This document shows, one piece after another, positions 44,801-51,533 of a stretch of DNA of 64,000 bases. Numbering within the stretch: the first letter of the stretch is position 1; the number at the start of each line of letters is the position of its first letter. The notes beneath the pieces are model-generated. The model did not search any database and had not been told where the DNA came from. It worked only from the letters and a program-made list of their open reading frames with translations. Source of the stretch: Microlunatus capsulatus (GTDB taxonomy: Bacteria > Actinomycetota > Actinomycetes > Propionibacteriales > Propionibacteriaceae); contig NZ_JAGIOB010000001.1 in NCBI RefSeq assembly GCF_017876495.1, positions 434,001 through 498,000 on the forward strand, given 5' to 3'. The position numbers were made by a program, and so were the translations under genes.

Positions 44801-45034
44801 CTCGTCGGGCTCCAGCACCAGGCCGACGACCGGCTGCTGCTCCGGCTGCGCTCCAACGCCCCCGAGGGGCTGACGACGCAGGTCCGGCTGCCCGCCGACG
44901 TCACCGCGGCGAGCCTCGCCAGCTACCTCGGCGAGCCGGGCGAGGAGCTGCCGGTCGTCGACGGCCGGGTCGCCGTGACGTTCGCGGGCTCCGGCGCCCG
45001 GGCGGTGCTGCTCACCCTCGCCCCGCGGGGCTGA
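41852..45034 (+). CDS. Glycoside hydrolase family 38 alpha-mannosidase
   Basis: A 1060-residue enzyme that removes alpha-linked mannose. The N-terminal catalytic domain shows VVQHSHLDIGYTDRQ (zinc-binding His-x-Asp) near residue 164 and MQTDVPGHVVGL, with the nucleophile Asp near 282, as in GH38. The large C-terminal beta-sandwich domains (NEHLAVTVDLATGTLSSVVD) are typical. No signal peptide is present, so it acts on imported mannosides. The ATG at 41852 was chosen for length and a weak AGAGAG RBS; the frame is open upstream through the operator. It is LacI-controlled. Confidence 0.9.
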   Translation: MTSHVLPDEPGPVWDSTFATTDDFLVPSPVWDASLQRGKIVEHACDAVVASGSTRLGLIAEPLVAADGDGTVQSLRLQRLPGTGGAATGWRAAEPLDPAQVRVELGGVDVTPRTEPVGPAGLRLLVPEVTAPTPVRVTCGTGEDAVVLATTLQPPRHYDVHVVQHSHLDIGYTDRQHVVRAQHLGYLDDVLRLVRDTDGLSEPARFRWNEEALFSVEDWFANRPETKRREFLQRVAEGRISLSALPFNLHSEMCSTDELHELLRPALGLRQRYGVPFRSAMQTDVPGHVVGLPDALAQNGVRYLSVAHNWAGRSHPDGHGQMAMPRLFRWRGPEGGEVVVWRTDTPHGLAYMEGPMVGLHENYAVTSDVFGAYLASLGTRPYPLPVGSIFGWLDGGTDVEERPPFAWDVLHIRTHGRWSDNAGPSRAVSDIVEEWNSRWLWPRLRVSTNEAFFDDAVERLGDVIPTHTGDWNDWWAHGVGSATAPVGLARQAQNDLADAQTLGAAARLLDPATPAAPVVDPDPGYRELALWDEHTWGASNSWEHADHGSSAGEHQWAWKVARAYAAVDASDRALQLSRQALAAALPRHRDALVSAYAFNVTGSARTDELELFLPAGLVPLTRPVAVVDARTGEVLPHTERPEEAGSRALGRYLTCRVADVPPVGHVRLDLRPADAPPAPAVPLADPTRLENEHLAVTVDLATGTLSSVVDRATGRELVETRSPFGFNHYVYDRYSTVGRSNHNSSKFADAGNLALISSRDVAGPAAVVSATSDPRGQQVTLRQQVVGAEWLEVTYRLPAGVAHLEITDRLAKGSTWDKESAFFAFPFALEQPTVLEESAGGLTGPAVGQVPGGAEYMRAIRHFVSLQDAAGSVGWATAEVPLVEVGNLALPYVPFPATLPRTEPGTLFSWVHNNIWDTNFPVQQSFETDLHYRVAAGTGDGPALAAATAASLVQPLRAVLAEAPGDEPPAEGSLLGFSDPRVQLVGLQHQADDRLLLRLRSNAPEGLTTQVRLPADVTAASLASYLGEPGEELPVVDGRVAVTFAGSGARAVLLTLAPRG

Positions 45035-45047
45035 GGACCGAGGTCGC

Positions 45048-45074
45048 ACGGGCGGGGGCACGGCCCCCGCCCGT
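45048..45074. terminator. 12-bp GC-rich hairpin between convergent genes
   Basis: ACGGGCGGGGGC (45048-45059), loop ACG, GCCCCCGCCCGT (45063-45074). It sits between the mannosidase stop and a convergent gene, so it is a likely two-way terminator without T-run. Confidence 0.8.
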
Positions 45075-45085
45075 CGTGGCGTCCC

Positions 45086-45547
45086 TCAGGTGCGCGCACC
45101 CAGCTGCGCCGCGATGGCGCGCTCGACGTCCTGGGCCGCCTCGTGGGCGGGCCGGGTGCGGTCGACGGCGAGCGCGGCCAGCCGCCGCCCTCCCTCACCA
45201 GTGACGCTGAGGGTGAAGTCGCGGTAGTCGACGGCGCGGACCTCGGACCACGGCAGCACCGTCCGCTGCCGCCCGTTGACGACGGTGAGGGCGTCCGCTC
45301 CGACGTGGGCGATCCAGCGCAGCCGGCGGTGCCGGACCAGCGCGGACGCGGCGAAGCCGAGACCGGTCAGCATCAGGACCACGCCCAGGACGACGAAGAA
45401 GGTCGGCAGCCGGGCGAGCGCCCAGGCGAACAGCTGGCAGGCGCCGGCGATCGACGCGAGCGAGGCGACGAGGAGCTCGCGGGTGGGTGGTTCGACGGGC
45501 AGCCGGTGACGGGACGGGGCCCGTCCGTCCGGCTCGGGGTGGGACAA
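45086..45547 (-). CDS. Small membrane protein, PH-domain-like
   Basis: A protein of about 153 residues with an N-terminal polar part and two hydrophobic helices (ELLVASLASIAGACQLFAWAL and FFVVLGVVLMLTGLGFAASALV). These are followed by a beta-rich cytoplasmic part (IAHVGADALTVVNGRQRTVLPWSEVRAVDYRDF) of bacterial PH-like type. The start is uncertain: TTG at 45547 has AGGAGGA only 3 bases before it. Function unknown. It converges on the mannosidase and lies 119 bases after the ABC permease gene in the same direction. Confidence 0.65.
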   Translation of the reverse strand: MSHPEPDGRAPSRHRLPVEPPTRELLVASLASIAGACQLFAWALARLPTFFVVLGVVLMLTGLGFAASALVRHRRLRWIAHVGADALTVVNGRQRTVLPWSEVRAVDYRDFTLSVTGEGGRRLAALAVDRTRPAHEAAQDVERAIAAQLGART

Positions 45548-45666
45548 CGGTCCTCCTGGCTCGGCGGCGAGGGGCCCATCGTCCCACGACGGGTCCCGGA
45601 CGCCGTCCAGCGCCGGCGGAGAGGCTCCACCGGCGCTGGACGGGACGTGCGTGCGGTCGGCGACCG

Positions 45667-46599
45667 TCAGGTCTTGGACCCCGAGAGCGCGATGCCCTCG
45701 ACGATCTGCTTCTGGGCGATGATGAAGATGATCAGCATAGGGAGCGCGGCCATCGTCGTGGCGGCCATCAGGCTCGTCCAGTCCGAGGAGTAGGCCCCCT
45801 TGAAGTAGTTCACCACCATCGGGATGGTGAACTTGTCCTCGCTGTTCAGGAAGATCAGCGGCCGGAAGAAGTCGTTCCACTGCCCGAGGAAGACGAAGAT
45901 GCCCAGGGCGGTCATCGGCGTCTTGAGCAGCGGCAGGATCACGGTGGTGAAGGTCCGGATGCGTCCGGCCCCGTCGATGGCCGCGGCCTCCTCCAGCTCG
46001 ATCGGGATGCCCCGCACGTACTGGCGCATGAGGAACACGCCGAACGCGTTGAACAGGCCGGCCGGGACGATCAGCGCCAGGTGGGTGTCGATCCACTGGA
46101 GCTTCCCGAGGATGATGTACAGCGGGATGATCGTCAGCTGGAACGGCACCATCATCGTCGCCAGGAACACCCCGAAGAGGGCGTTGCTGCCGGTGAACCT
46201 GATCCGCGCGAAGGCGTAGGCCGCCATCGAGCAGGTGAGCAGGGTGATGATCGTGACCGACGCCGAGATGTAGAAGCTGTTGAAGTAGGCGGTGGCGAAG
46301 GGCGCGCCCTCCCAGGCGGTGCGGAACCCGTCGATCGTCCACGCCTTCGGCAGCAGCACCGGCGGCCGCAGGAAGATCTCGTCCAGCGGCTTGAAGGCGG
46401 AGAAGACCATCCACATGAACGGGATGAACATCAGGACCGCGAAGACGATCAGCAGGATGTGCAGGGGGATCTTGCTCGGCCGGAAGCCGCGCCCGCCGCT
46501 GTCGCTCGGGCCCCCCTTCGACGTCCTCGACGCCTTGTGCTCGGCGGCCTCAGTCTCCTGGACCGCGTCGATGGCTAGCTCGGCTCGTGTGGTGGTCAT
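45667..46599 (-). CDS. ABC sugar transporter permease, MalG type
   Basis: A 310-residue inner-membrane permease with about six helices. The EAA loop that contacts the ATPase reads EAAAIDGAGRIRTF with LPLLKTPM after it. The N-terminal 45 residues are hydrophilic and lead into HILLIVFAVLMFIPFMWMV. It overlaps the upstream permease by 4 bases. It forms the carbohydrate-uptake (CUT1) pore with the partner permease. No ATPase gene is in this operon, so a shared ATPase encoded elsewhere is needed, as with MsiK in streptomycetes. Confidence 0.95.
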   Translation of the reverse strand: MTTTRAELAIDAVQETEAAEHKASRTSKGGPSDSGGRGFRPSKIPLHILLIVFAVLMFIPFMWMVFSAFKPLDEIFLRPPVLLPKAWTIDGFRTAWEGAPFATAYFNSFYISASVTIITLLTCSMAAYAFARIRFTGSNALFGVFLATMMVPFQLTIIPLYIILGKLQWIDTHLALIVPAGLFNAFGVFLMRQYVRGIPIELEEAAAIDGAGRIRTFTTVILPLLKTPMTALGIFVFLGQWNDFFRPLIFLNSEDKFTIPMVVNYFKGAYSSDWTSLMAATTMAALPMLIIFIIAQKQIVEGIALSGSKT

Positions 46600-47558
46600 T
46601 CTGTGTAGTGCACCCATCTCTTCTGCGCGAGCAGCTGGAGGCCGGTCACGATCAGGAGGACGATGAAGAGGTAGATCGCGATCGCCGAGGCGAACCCGAA
46701 CCTGAACTCGCGGAAAGCGATGTTGACGATCTCGTACACGATGGTGCGGGCGTTCGAGGGCGCCGTGGTGTCGTAGAAGAAGAAGATGTAGTCGAAGACC
46801 TGGAACGAGCCGATGATCGAGGTGATCGACAGGAACAGGATCGTCGGCGACAGCAGCGGCAGGGTGATCTTGCGCAGCTTCTGGAACTCGCTCGCCCCGT
46901 CGATGTCCGCGGCCTCGAGCAGCGCCTTCGGCACGCTCTCCAGCCCCGCCATGTACATGACGATCATGTAGCCCAGCGCCTGCCACACGGAGACGAAGGC
47001 GATGGCCGGGATGGCCGTCCTCGTGTCCTGCAGCCAGTCCGGGGTCGGCAGGCCGATCTTGGCCAGGAACGTGTTGAGAGGGCTGATCTCGGGGTTGAGC
47101 AGCCACAGCCAGATGGCGGCGACCGCGATGCTCGACGTCACCTGCGGGGCGAAGAAGAACACCCGGTAGACCGACTTGACGCGGCCGGCCTTCTGCAGCA
47201 GGAACGCGAACAGGAAGCCGGTGATCATGAGCCCCGGGAGCTGCAGCACCGTGAACCAGGCCGTGTTGATCCACGACTGGCGCAGCTGCGGGTCCTTCAG
47301 CACCCCGATGAAGTTGTCGAAGCCGACGAACGTCCGGGAGCCGAAGCCGTCCCAGCTGGAGAAGCCCAGGATGATCGCGAAGACGAGCGGGCCGAGCATG
47401 AAGGCGATCAGCCCGACCAGCTGCGGCGAGAGGAACGCCAGCGCCCACAGGTTGTCGGCGCGACGCTTCTTCCTCATGTTGGGGGACACCCGCTGGAGCT
47501 CGGCCGGCGTACCGGCCGAGCTCCGCGCGCCCGTGGAGCTTTCCACAGTGGTGGCCAT
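46596..47558 (-). CDS. ABC sugar transporter permease, MalF type
   Basis: A 320-residue permease with about six helices, beginning LWALAFLSPQLVGLIAFMLG. The EAA loop reads EAADIDGASEFQKLRKITLPLLSP. It pairs with the MalG-type permease, whose start overlaps its stop. It begins 2 bases after the solute-binding protein gene. It is a CUT1-type carbohydrate importer subunit, probably for mannosides because of the LacI-mannosidase locus. Confidence 0.95.
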   Translation of the reverse strand: MATTVESSTGARSSAGTPAELQRVSPNMRKKRRADNLWALAFLSPQLVGLIAFMLGPLVFAIILGFSSWDGFGSRTFVGFDNFIGVLKDPQLRQSWINTAWFTVLQLPGLMITGFLFAFLLQKAGRVKSVYRVFFFAPQVTSSIAVAAIWLWLLNPEISPLNTFLAKIGLPTPDWLQDTRTAIPAIAFVSVWQALGYMIVMYMAGLESVPKALLEAADIDGASEFQKLRKITLPLLSPTILFLSITSIIGSFQVFDYIFFFYDTTAPSNARTIVYEIVNIAFREFRFGFASAIAIYLFIVLLIVTGLQLLAQKRWVHYTE

Positions 47559-47560
47559 GG

Positions 47561-48922
47561 TTAGCCCTCGTTGATGAAGGCGCAGATCTTCGTCGCGAAG
47601 GTCTTGGCGTCGGCGCCGGACTTGATCACCTTGTCGATCTCGGCGTTGATGTTGCTGGCGACCGAGGCCTTGGTGGCGATGCCCTGCGGGATGGCGTAGC
47701 CGGTCTTGGCGACCTCGTTCCAGTACGACGCGTGCTCGGGCAGGCCGCCCTCGGTGACGACGTCCTCGGCACCCGGGATCGAGGGCACCGCGTTGCCGCC
47801 GCCGGACAGACGGGCCTTCTGGCCCTCCGGGCTGACGTAGCGCGTGGCGAACCACTGCGCGGCCTCGGGGTCCTTGGCCTTGGAGTTGACGCCCATGGCC
47901 GCGACCGGGATGTTGACCGGCGCGAAGCTCTTGCCGTCCTCCGACGGGTAGGGCGCGATGTCGTAGGCGAACTTCAGCTTCTTCAGGTTCGGCAGGATCC
48001 AGCGACCCATCTGCACGCTGGCGAGCTGCTGGGCGTAGAAGAGCGCGTCGACGCCCTGGCCCTTGGGCAGCGAGCCGCCGTAGCTGATGGTGTCGTCCTT
48101 CATGTGCTGGAAGAGCCACTCCATCGTCTCCATCGACTTGGCGTCGGTGTCGAAGACGGCCTTGTTGCTCTCGTCGAAGGTCGTGCCGCCGAAGGTGGTC
48201 AGCCAGGACAGGATGGCCGCCCAGCCGCCCTCGAGGACCAGGCCGCGCTTGCCGCTGGCCTTGATCGCGGTGAGGAACTCGTCGAGGGCGTCCCGGTTCC
48301 AGGTGCCGGCCTCGAACTTCTGCTGCGGGTTCTCGGTGATGCCCGCCGCGGCGACCATGTCCTTGTTGAACCAGAACACCAGCGGGTTGCAGTCGACCGG
48401 CAGGCCGTAGATGCCCTCGCCGGTGGGCGTCTTGCACCAGGGCAGCAGGCCGGGGTAGAAGGCGTCGATCTTGACGGGCGAGTCGGCGGTGCCGGCGAAC
48501 TCGGTGAGGTCGATGAGGTTCTTCGACTCGATGAGCTTCGCCATGCCCTCGGTGCTGATGTAGAAGGCGTCCGGGGCGCTGCCGCCGGCGAGCTGGGTGA
48601 GCAGCTTGGCGTTGTAGTCGCCGGTGACGATCTGGTACGTCACCTTGGTCTCGTTCGCCGCGGTGTAGTCCTTCGACACCTCGCGGAAGCGCTCGGCCTC
48701 ACCGGGGTTGGCCCAGGAGGCCCACGTGACAGCGCCGCCCTTGCCGGTGGCCGCGTCGCCCTGGTCGCCGCCGGTCCCACCGCCGGGACCGCCGCTGCTG
48801 CCGCCTCCGCAGGCCGCGAGCACGGAGCCCGAGCTGGCGAGGCCGATACCGAGAAGAGAGCTCTTGGTCAGCACCGATCGACGTGATATCGTCCGGCCAA
48901 GTGCATCTTTCGCGTCGGTCAT
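47561..48922 (-). CDS. ABC transporter sugar-binding lipoprotein
   Basis: A 453-residue extracellular solute-binding protein of family 1. The N-terminus carries a twin-arginine-like SRRSVL and a lipobox VLAAC (lipid Cys38), followed by a Gly/Ser linker. Later segments such as AVTWASWANPGEAERFREV and GLPVDCNPLVFWFNKDMVAAAG fit sugar-binding proteins. An AAAGGAG RBS is 7 bases before the ATG. It is the first gene of the importer operon and sets its specificity. The sugar is probably a mannoside, inferred from the neighbours. Confidence 0.94.
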   Translation of the reverse strand: MTDAKDALGRTISRRSVLTKSSLLGIGLASSGSVLAACGGGSSGGPGGGTGGDQGDAATGKGGAVTWASWANPGEAERFREVSKDYTAANETKVTYQIVTGDYNAKLLTQLAGGSAPDAFYISTEGMAKLIESKNLIDLTEFAGTADSPVKIDAFYPGLLPWCKTPTGEGIYGLPVDCNPLVFWFNKDMVAAAGITENPQQKFEAGTWNRDALDEFLTAIKASGKRGLVLEGGWAAILSWLTTFGGTTFDESNKAVFDTDAKSMETMEWLFQHMKDDTISYGGSLPKGQGVDALFYAQQLASVQMGRWILPNLKKLKFAYDIAPYPSEDGKSFAPVNIPVAAMGVNSKAKDPEAAQWFATRYVSPEGQKARLSGGGNAVPSIPGAEDVVTEGGLPEHASYWNEVAKTGYAIPQGIATKASVASNINAEIDKVIKSGADAKTFATKICAFINEG

Positions 48923-48985
48923 CCATTCTCCTTTGAATAGTTACTACGGGACCGGAACGGCCGAGGACGGCCATCCGGTGGGGTG

Positions 48986-49014
48986 ATCTTGTACCGCGGC
49001 CAACAGGTTGTCAA
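48986..49014 (-). promoter_or_regulatory. Promoter of the ABC importer operon
   Basis: On the minus strand TTGACA (49009-49014) and CAAGAT (48986-48991) are separated by 17 bases. The predicted leader before the binding-protein ATG is about 55-60 bases and contains the strong RBS. Confidence 0.7.
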
Positions 49015-49148
49015 CGATGGTCTGGTGCGCCTGCCCCCCGGTCAAAAGTCGCCGATCCCGAGGCCTCCGAGCGCTGAGCCGGTCCGGGCCTCTGACGGCA
49101 CCACGGACGATCCCCTCGCTGTCGACGCCGGTGTCCACTTCTTCTGAC

Positions 49149-49160
49149 CGGTAACGTTAC
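49149..49160. promoter_or_regulatory. Perfect LacI-type operator GGTAACGTTACC
   Basis: A perfect 12-base palindrome matching the two operators near lacI. It lies 227 bases before the importer start and about 135 bases upstream of the best promoter, in the gap before a DUF1697 gene. Confidence 0.8.
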
Positions 49161-49215
49161 CAGGCCGGGCCCCGCGCGGGCGGTCGTTCGAGGAGTTCCA
49201 CCGGGCGGGTCGCCC

Positions 49216-49743
49216 TCAGCCCCGGGCGAGCCCCACCAGCTTCGTGACCGTCCGCAGGTTGCGCACCGTCGCTGGCACCCCCAGCTTCCCGGCGAACGCG
49301 AGGGCCAGCCGGCTGTCGGCCTGGCCGTGGCCGTAGTGCACGTGGACGTCGAGCCCGTCCACGACGACGGGCTCGTCCTCGGCGGCCACCGCGGCCAGCC
49401 GCTCGGCGAGGTCGGCGGGCGCGGGCCCGGCGAGGAACGCGATCGCCACCCGGCTCGGGTCCTCCTCGGGGAACGGGCAGGCCGCCAGCGCCGCTGCGAG
49501 CTCGGCCGTGGTGCGCACCACGACGTCCGCGTGCAGCCCGAAGTCCTGCTCGATCCCCTGCTCCAGCCGCCGGCGCAGGGTCACGGCGTCCTCGTCGGTG
49601 GTGAGCAGCAGGTTGCCGCTGTTGATGTGGGTGGCGACGTCGGCGTAGCCGAGCCGGGTGGCGAGCTCGCGCAGCGCGGGCATCGCCACCCGCTTGGCCG
49701 TGCCGACGTTGATCCCCCGCAGCAGGGCGACGTGGGTGGTCAC
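49216..49743 (-). CDS. DUF1697 protein
   Basis: A 175-residue protein of DUF1697, found across many bacteria, function unknown. The N-terminus HVALLRGINVGTAKRVAMPALRELATRLGYADVATHINSGNLLL is diagnostic in pieces, and the C-terminal VPATVRNLRTVTKLVGLA also matches the family. The GTG start at 49743 has CAGGAT ending 6 bases upstream. It is not obviously linked to the sugar or nitrate genes. Confidence 0.9.
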   Translation of the reverse strand: MTTHVALLRGINVGTAKRVAMPALRELATRLGYADVATHINSGNLLLTTDEDAVTLRRRLEQGIEQDFGLHADVVVRTTAELAAALAACPFPEEDPSRVAIAFLAGPAPADLAERLAAVAAEDEPVVVDGLDVHVHYGHGQADSRLALAFAGKLGVPATVRNLRTVTKLVGLARG

Positions 49744-49749
49744 GGGCTC

Positions 49750-49755
49750 ATCCTG
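49750..49755 (-). promoter_or_regulatory. Putative -10 (CAGGAT) of the DUF1697 gene, leaderless type
   Basis: On the minus strand CAGGAT ends 6 bases before the GTG, inside the 43-base gap behind narK. No Shine-Dalgarno is seen. Confidence 0.4.
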
Positions 49756-49786
49756 CCCGAGGTGGGCCGCCGCCGCGGGCGCGCGC

Positions 49787-51169
49787 TCAGACCAGCTGGA
49801 GCCGGCCCGCGCGCGGGCGGAGGAAGACCGCCCAGGTGACGACGAAGCAGAGCGCGTAGAAGGCGATGAAGGCGATGTAGGCGCCGTCCCCGTTCTGCAG
49901 CGTGAGGAACGACTGGCGGAAGGCCAGGTTCACCAGCACCCCGCCGAAGGCGCCGATCGCCCCGGCCAGGCCGATCAGGGCGCCCGAGCGCTTGGTGGCG
50001 AGCCGGGCGGCCAGCCCGCCGTCCTCCCCCGCGTTCTCGCTCGACAGCAGGGCCTTGGCCGTGAAGATCGCCGGGATCATCTTGTAGACCGAGCCGTTGC
50101 CGACGCCGCTGAACACGAAGAGCATCACGAAGCCCACGAGGAACAGGGGCAGCGAGCCGCGCTGGGAGGCCACCAGCACGATGGCCGCGCCGGCGGCCAT
50201 GGCCACGAAGTTCCAGAAGGTGACCACCGACCCTTTGTACCGGTCGGCCAGCGCGCCGCCCACGGGCCGGATGAGCGAGCCGAGCAGCGGTCCGAGGAAG
50301 GTCAGCGCCGCCGCCTTGACCGGCACCGGGAACTGCTCCGGGAACTGCACGAGCAGCACCTGGCCGAAGGCGAAGCCGAAGCCGATGAACGAGCCGAAGG
50401 TGCCGATGTAGAGCAGCGAGATGACCCAGGTCTCGCGATGCCGGGTGACCTCGCGGATCGCGCCCTTGGCGTTGCTGTTCTGGGTGAGGTTGTCCATCGT
50501 CAGGTACGCCCCGAGGGCGGCCAGCACGATGAGGGGCAAGTAGATCGCGACCAGCGCGCGCGGGTGGGTGGCGCCGAGGGTGGCCAGCACCAGCAGGCCG
50601 ACCAGCTGCACGACCGGGACGCCGAGGTTGCCGCCGCCGGCGTTCACGCCCAGCGCCCAGCCCTTGAGGCGCAGCGGGTAGTAGGCGTTGATGTTGGTCA
50701 TCGAGGAGGCGAAGTTGCCGCCGCCGACACCGGCGAACAGCGAGATCACCAGCAGGGTGGTGAAGGAGACGCCCGGCTCGAGGAACACCGCGATCAGCGC
50801 GCACGGCACGAGCAGCAGCAGGGCCGACACGATCGTCCAGTTGCGACCGCCGAAGGTGCCGACGGCGAAGGTGTAGGGGATCCGCAGCACGGCCCCCACC
50901 AGCGTCGGCAGGGCCGTCAGCAGGAACTTCTGGGCCGGGTCGAAGCCGTAGGCCGGGCCGAGGAACAGCACGAGCACCGACCAGAGGCTCCAGACCGAGA
51001 AGCCGATGTGCTCGCTCAGCACGGAGAACACGAGGTTGCGGCGGGCGACCACCCGTCCGGTGGTGTTCCAGAACGCGGGGTCCTCGGGCCGCCAGTCGTC
51101 GATCCAGCGTCCCCCGATCCTGCGGTGGGTGCCGTCCAGCGTCGGGTCGGCGGTCTTCAGCGTGGTCAT
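49787..51169 (-). CDS. narK: Nitrate/nitrite transporter, NarK/NasA type MFS
   Basis: A 460-residue transporter with about 12 membrane helices. The nitrate-signature-like segments are FAGVGGGNFASSMTNINAYYP and GLAGAIGAFGGVLVNLAF, and helix 2 has the conserved RIPYTFAVG Arg. The N-terminal 50 residues are hydrophilic (GGRWIDDWRPEDPAFW). It lies 46 bases after nirD on the same strand, so it belongs to the nitrate assimilation operon. It imports nitrate, probably by proton symport; nitrite export is also possible. Confidence 0.94.
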   Translation of the reverse strand: MTTLKTADPTLDGTHRRIGGRWIDDWRPEDPAFWNTTGRVVARRNLVFSVLSEHIGFSVWSLWSVLVLFLGPAYGFDPAQKFLLTALPTLVGAVLRIPYTFAVGTFGGRNWTIVSALLLLVPCALIAVFLEPGVSFTTLLVISLFAGVGGGNFASSMTNINAYYPLRLKGWALGVNAGGGNLGVPVVQLVGLLVLATLGATHPRALVAIYLPLIVLAALGAYLTMDNLTQNSNAKGAIREVTRHRETWVISLLYIGTFGSFIGFGFAFGQVLLVQFPEQFPVPVKAAALTFLGPLLGSLIRPVGGALADRYKGSVVTFWNFVAMAAGAAIVLVASQRGSLPLFLVGFVMLFVFSGVGNGSVYKMIPAIFTAKALLSSENAGEDGGLAARLATKRSGALIGLAGAIGAFGGVLVNLAFRQSFLTLQNGDGAYIAFIAFYALCFVVTWAVFLRPRAGRLQLV

Positions 51170-51215
51170 GGTCGGCTCCTGGTGGGGTCGGCGGTGGGGC
51201 GGGGGCGGGGCGGGG

Positions 51216-51533
51216 TCACAGCAGGAGGACGATCTCGTCGCCGTCGAGCGAGACGTCGTAGCGCGTCAGGGGCGCCGCTCCGGTGGTCGAGCAGCCGGTG
51301 GCCAGCTCGAAGGCGTTCAGGTGCAGCGGGCAGAGCACGACCGTCGCGTCGAGCTGGCCGTCCGCGAGCGGCCCGCCGCGGTGGGGGCAGACGGCCGAGA
51401 GCGCGTGCACCGCGCCGCTGCGGAGCCGGAACACCGCCACCTGCTCGCCCGCGACGTCGAAGGCGCGGCCCTCGCCGAACGGGATCTGGTCGACCGGGCC
51501 CAGCCGGTGCGGGGCCCGGGTGGCGAGGCTCAC
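51216..51533 (-). CDS. nirD: Nitrite reductase small subunit NirD (Rieske-like)
   Basis: A 105-residue protein with a Rieske-type iron-sulfur site that keeps all four ligands: Cys49 and His51 in CPHRGG, and Cys68 and His71 in CPLHLNAF. Many NirD proteins have lost these residues, so this one may bind a cluster. It starts at a GTG overlapping the nirB stop by 4 bases. It partners NirB in NAD(P)H-dependent nitrite reduction to ammonium. Confidence 0.94.
   Translation of the reverse strand: MSLATRAPHRLGPVDQIPFGEGRAFDVAGEQVAVFRLRSGAVHALSAVCPHRGGPLADGQLDATVVLCPLHLNAFELATGCSTTGAAPLTRYDVSLDGDEIVLLL

Noticed and set aside
41858-45061. A 1067-codon minus-strand frame opposite the mannosidase
   Set aside because: Antisense to GH38; Arg/Gly/Val-rich without family features.
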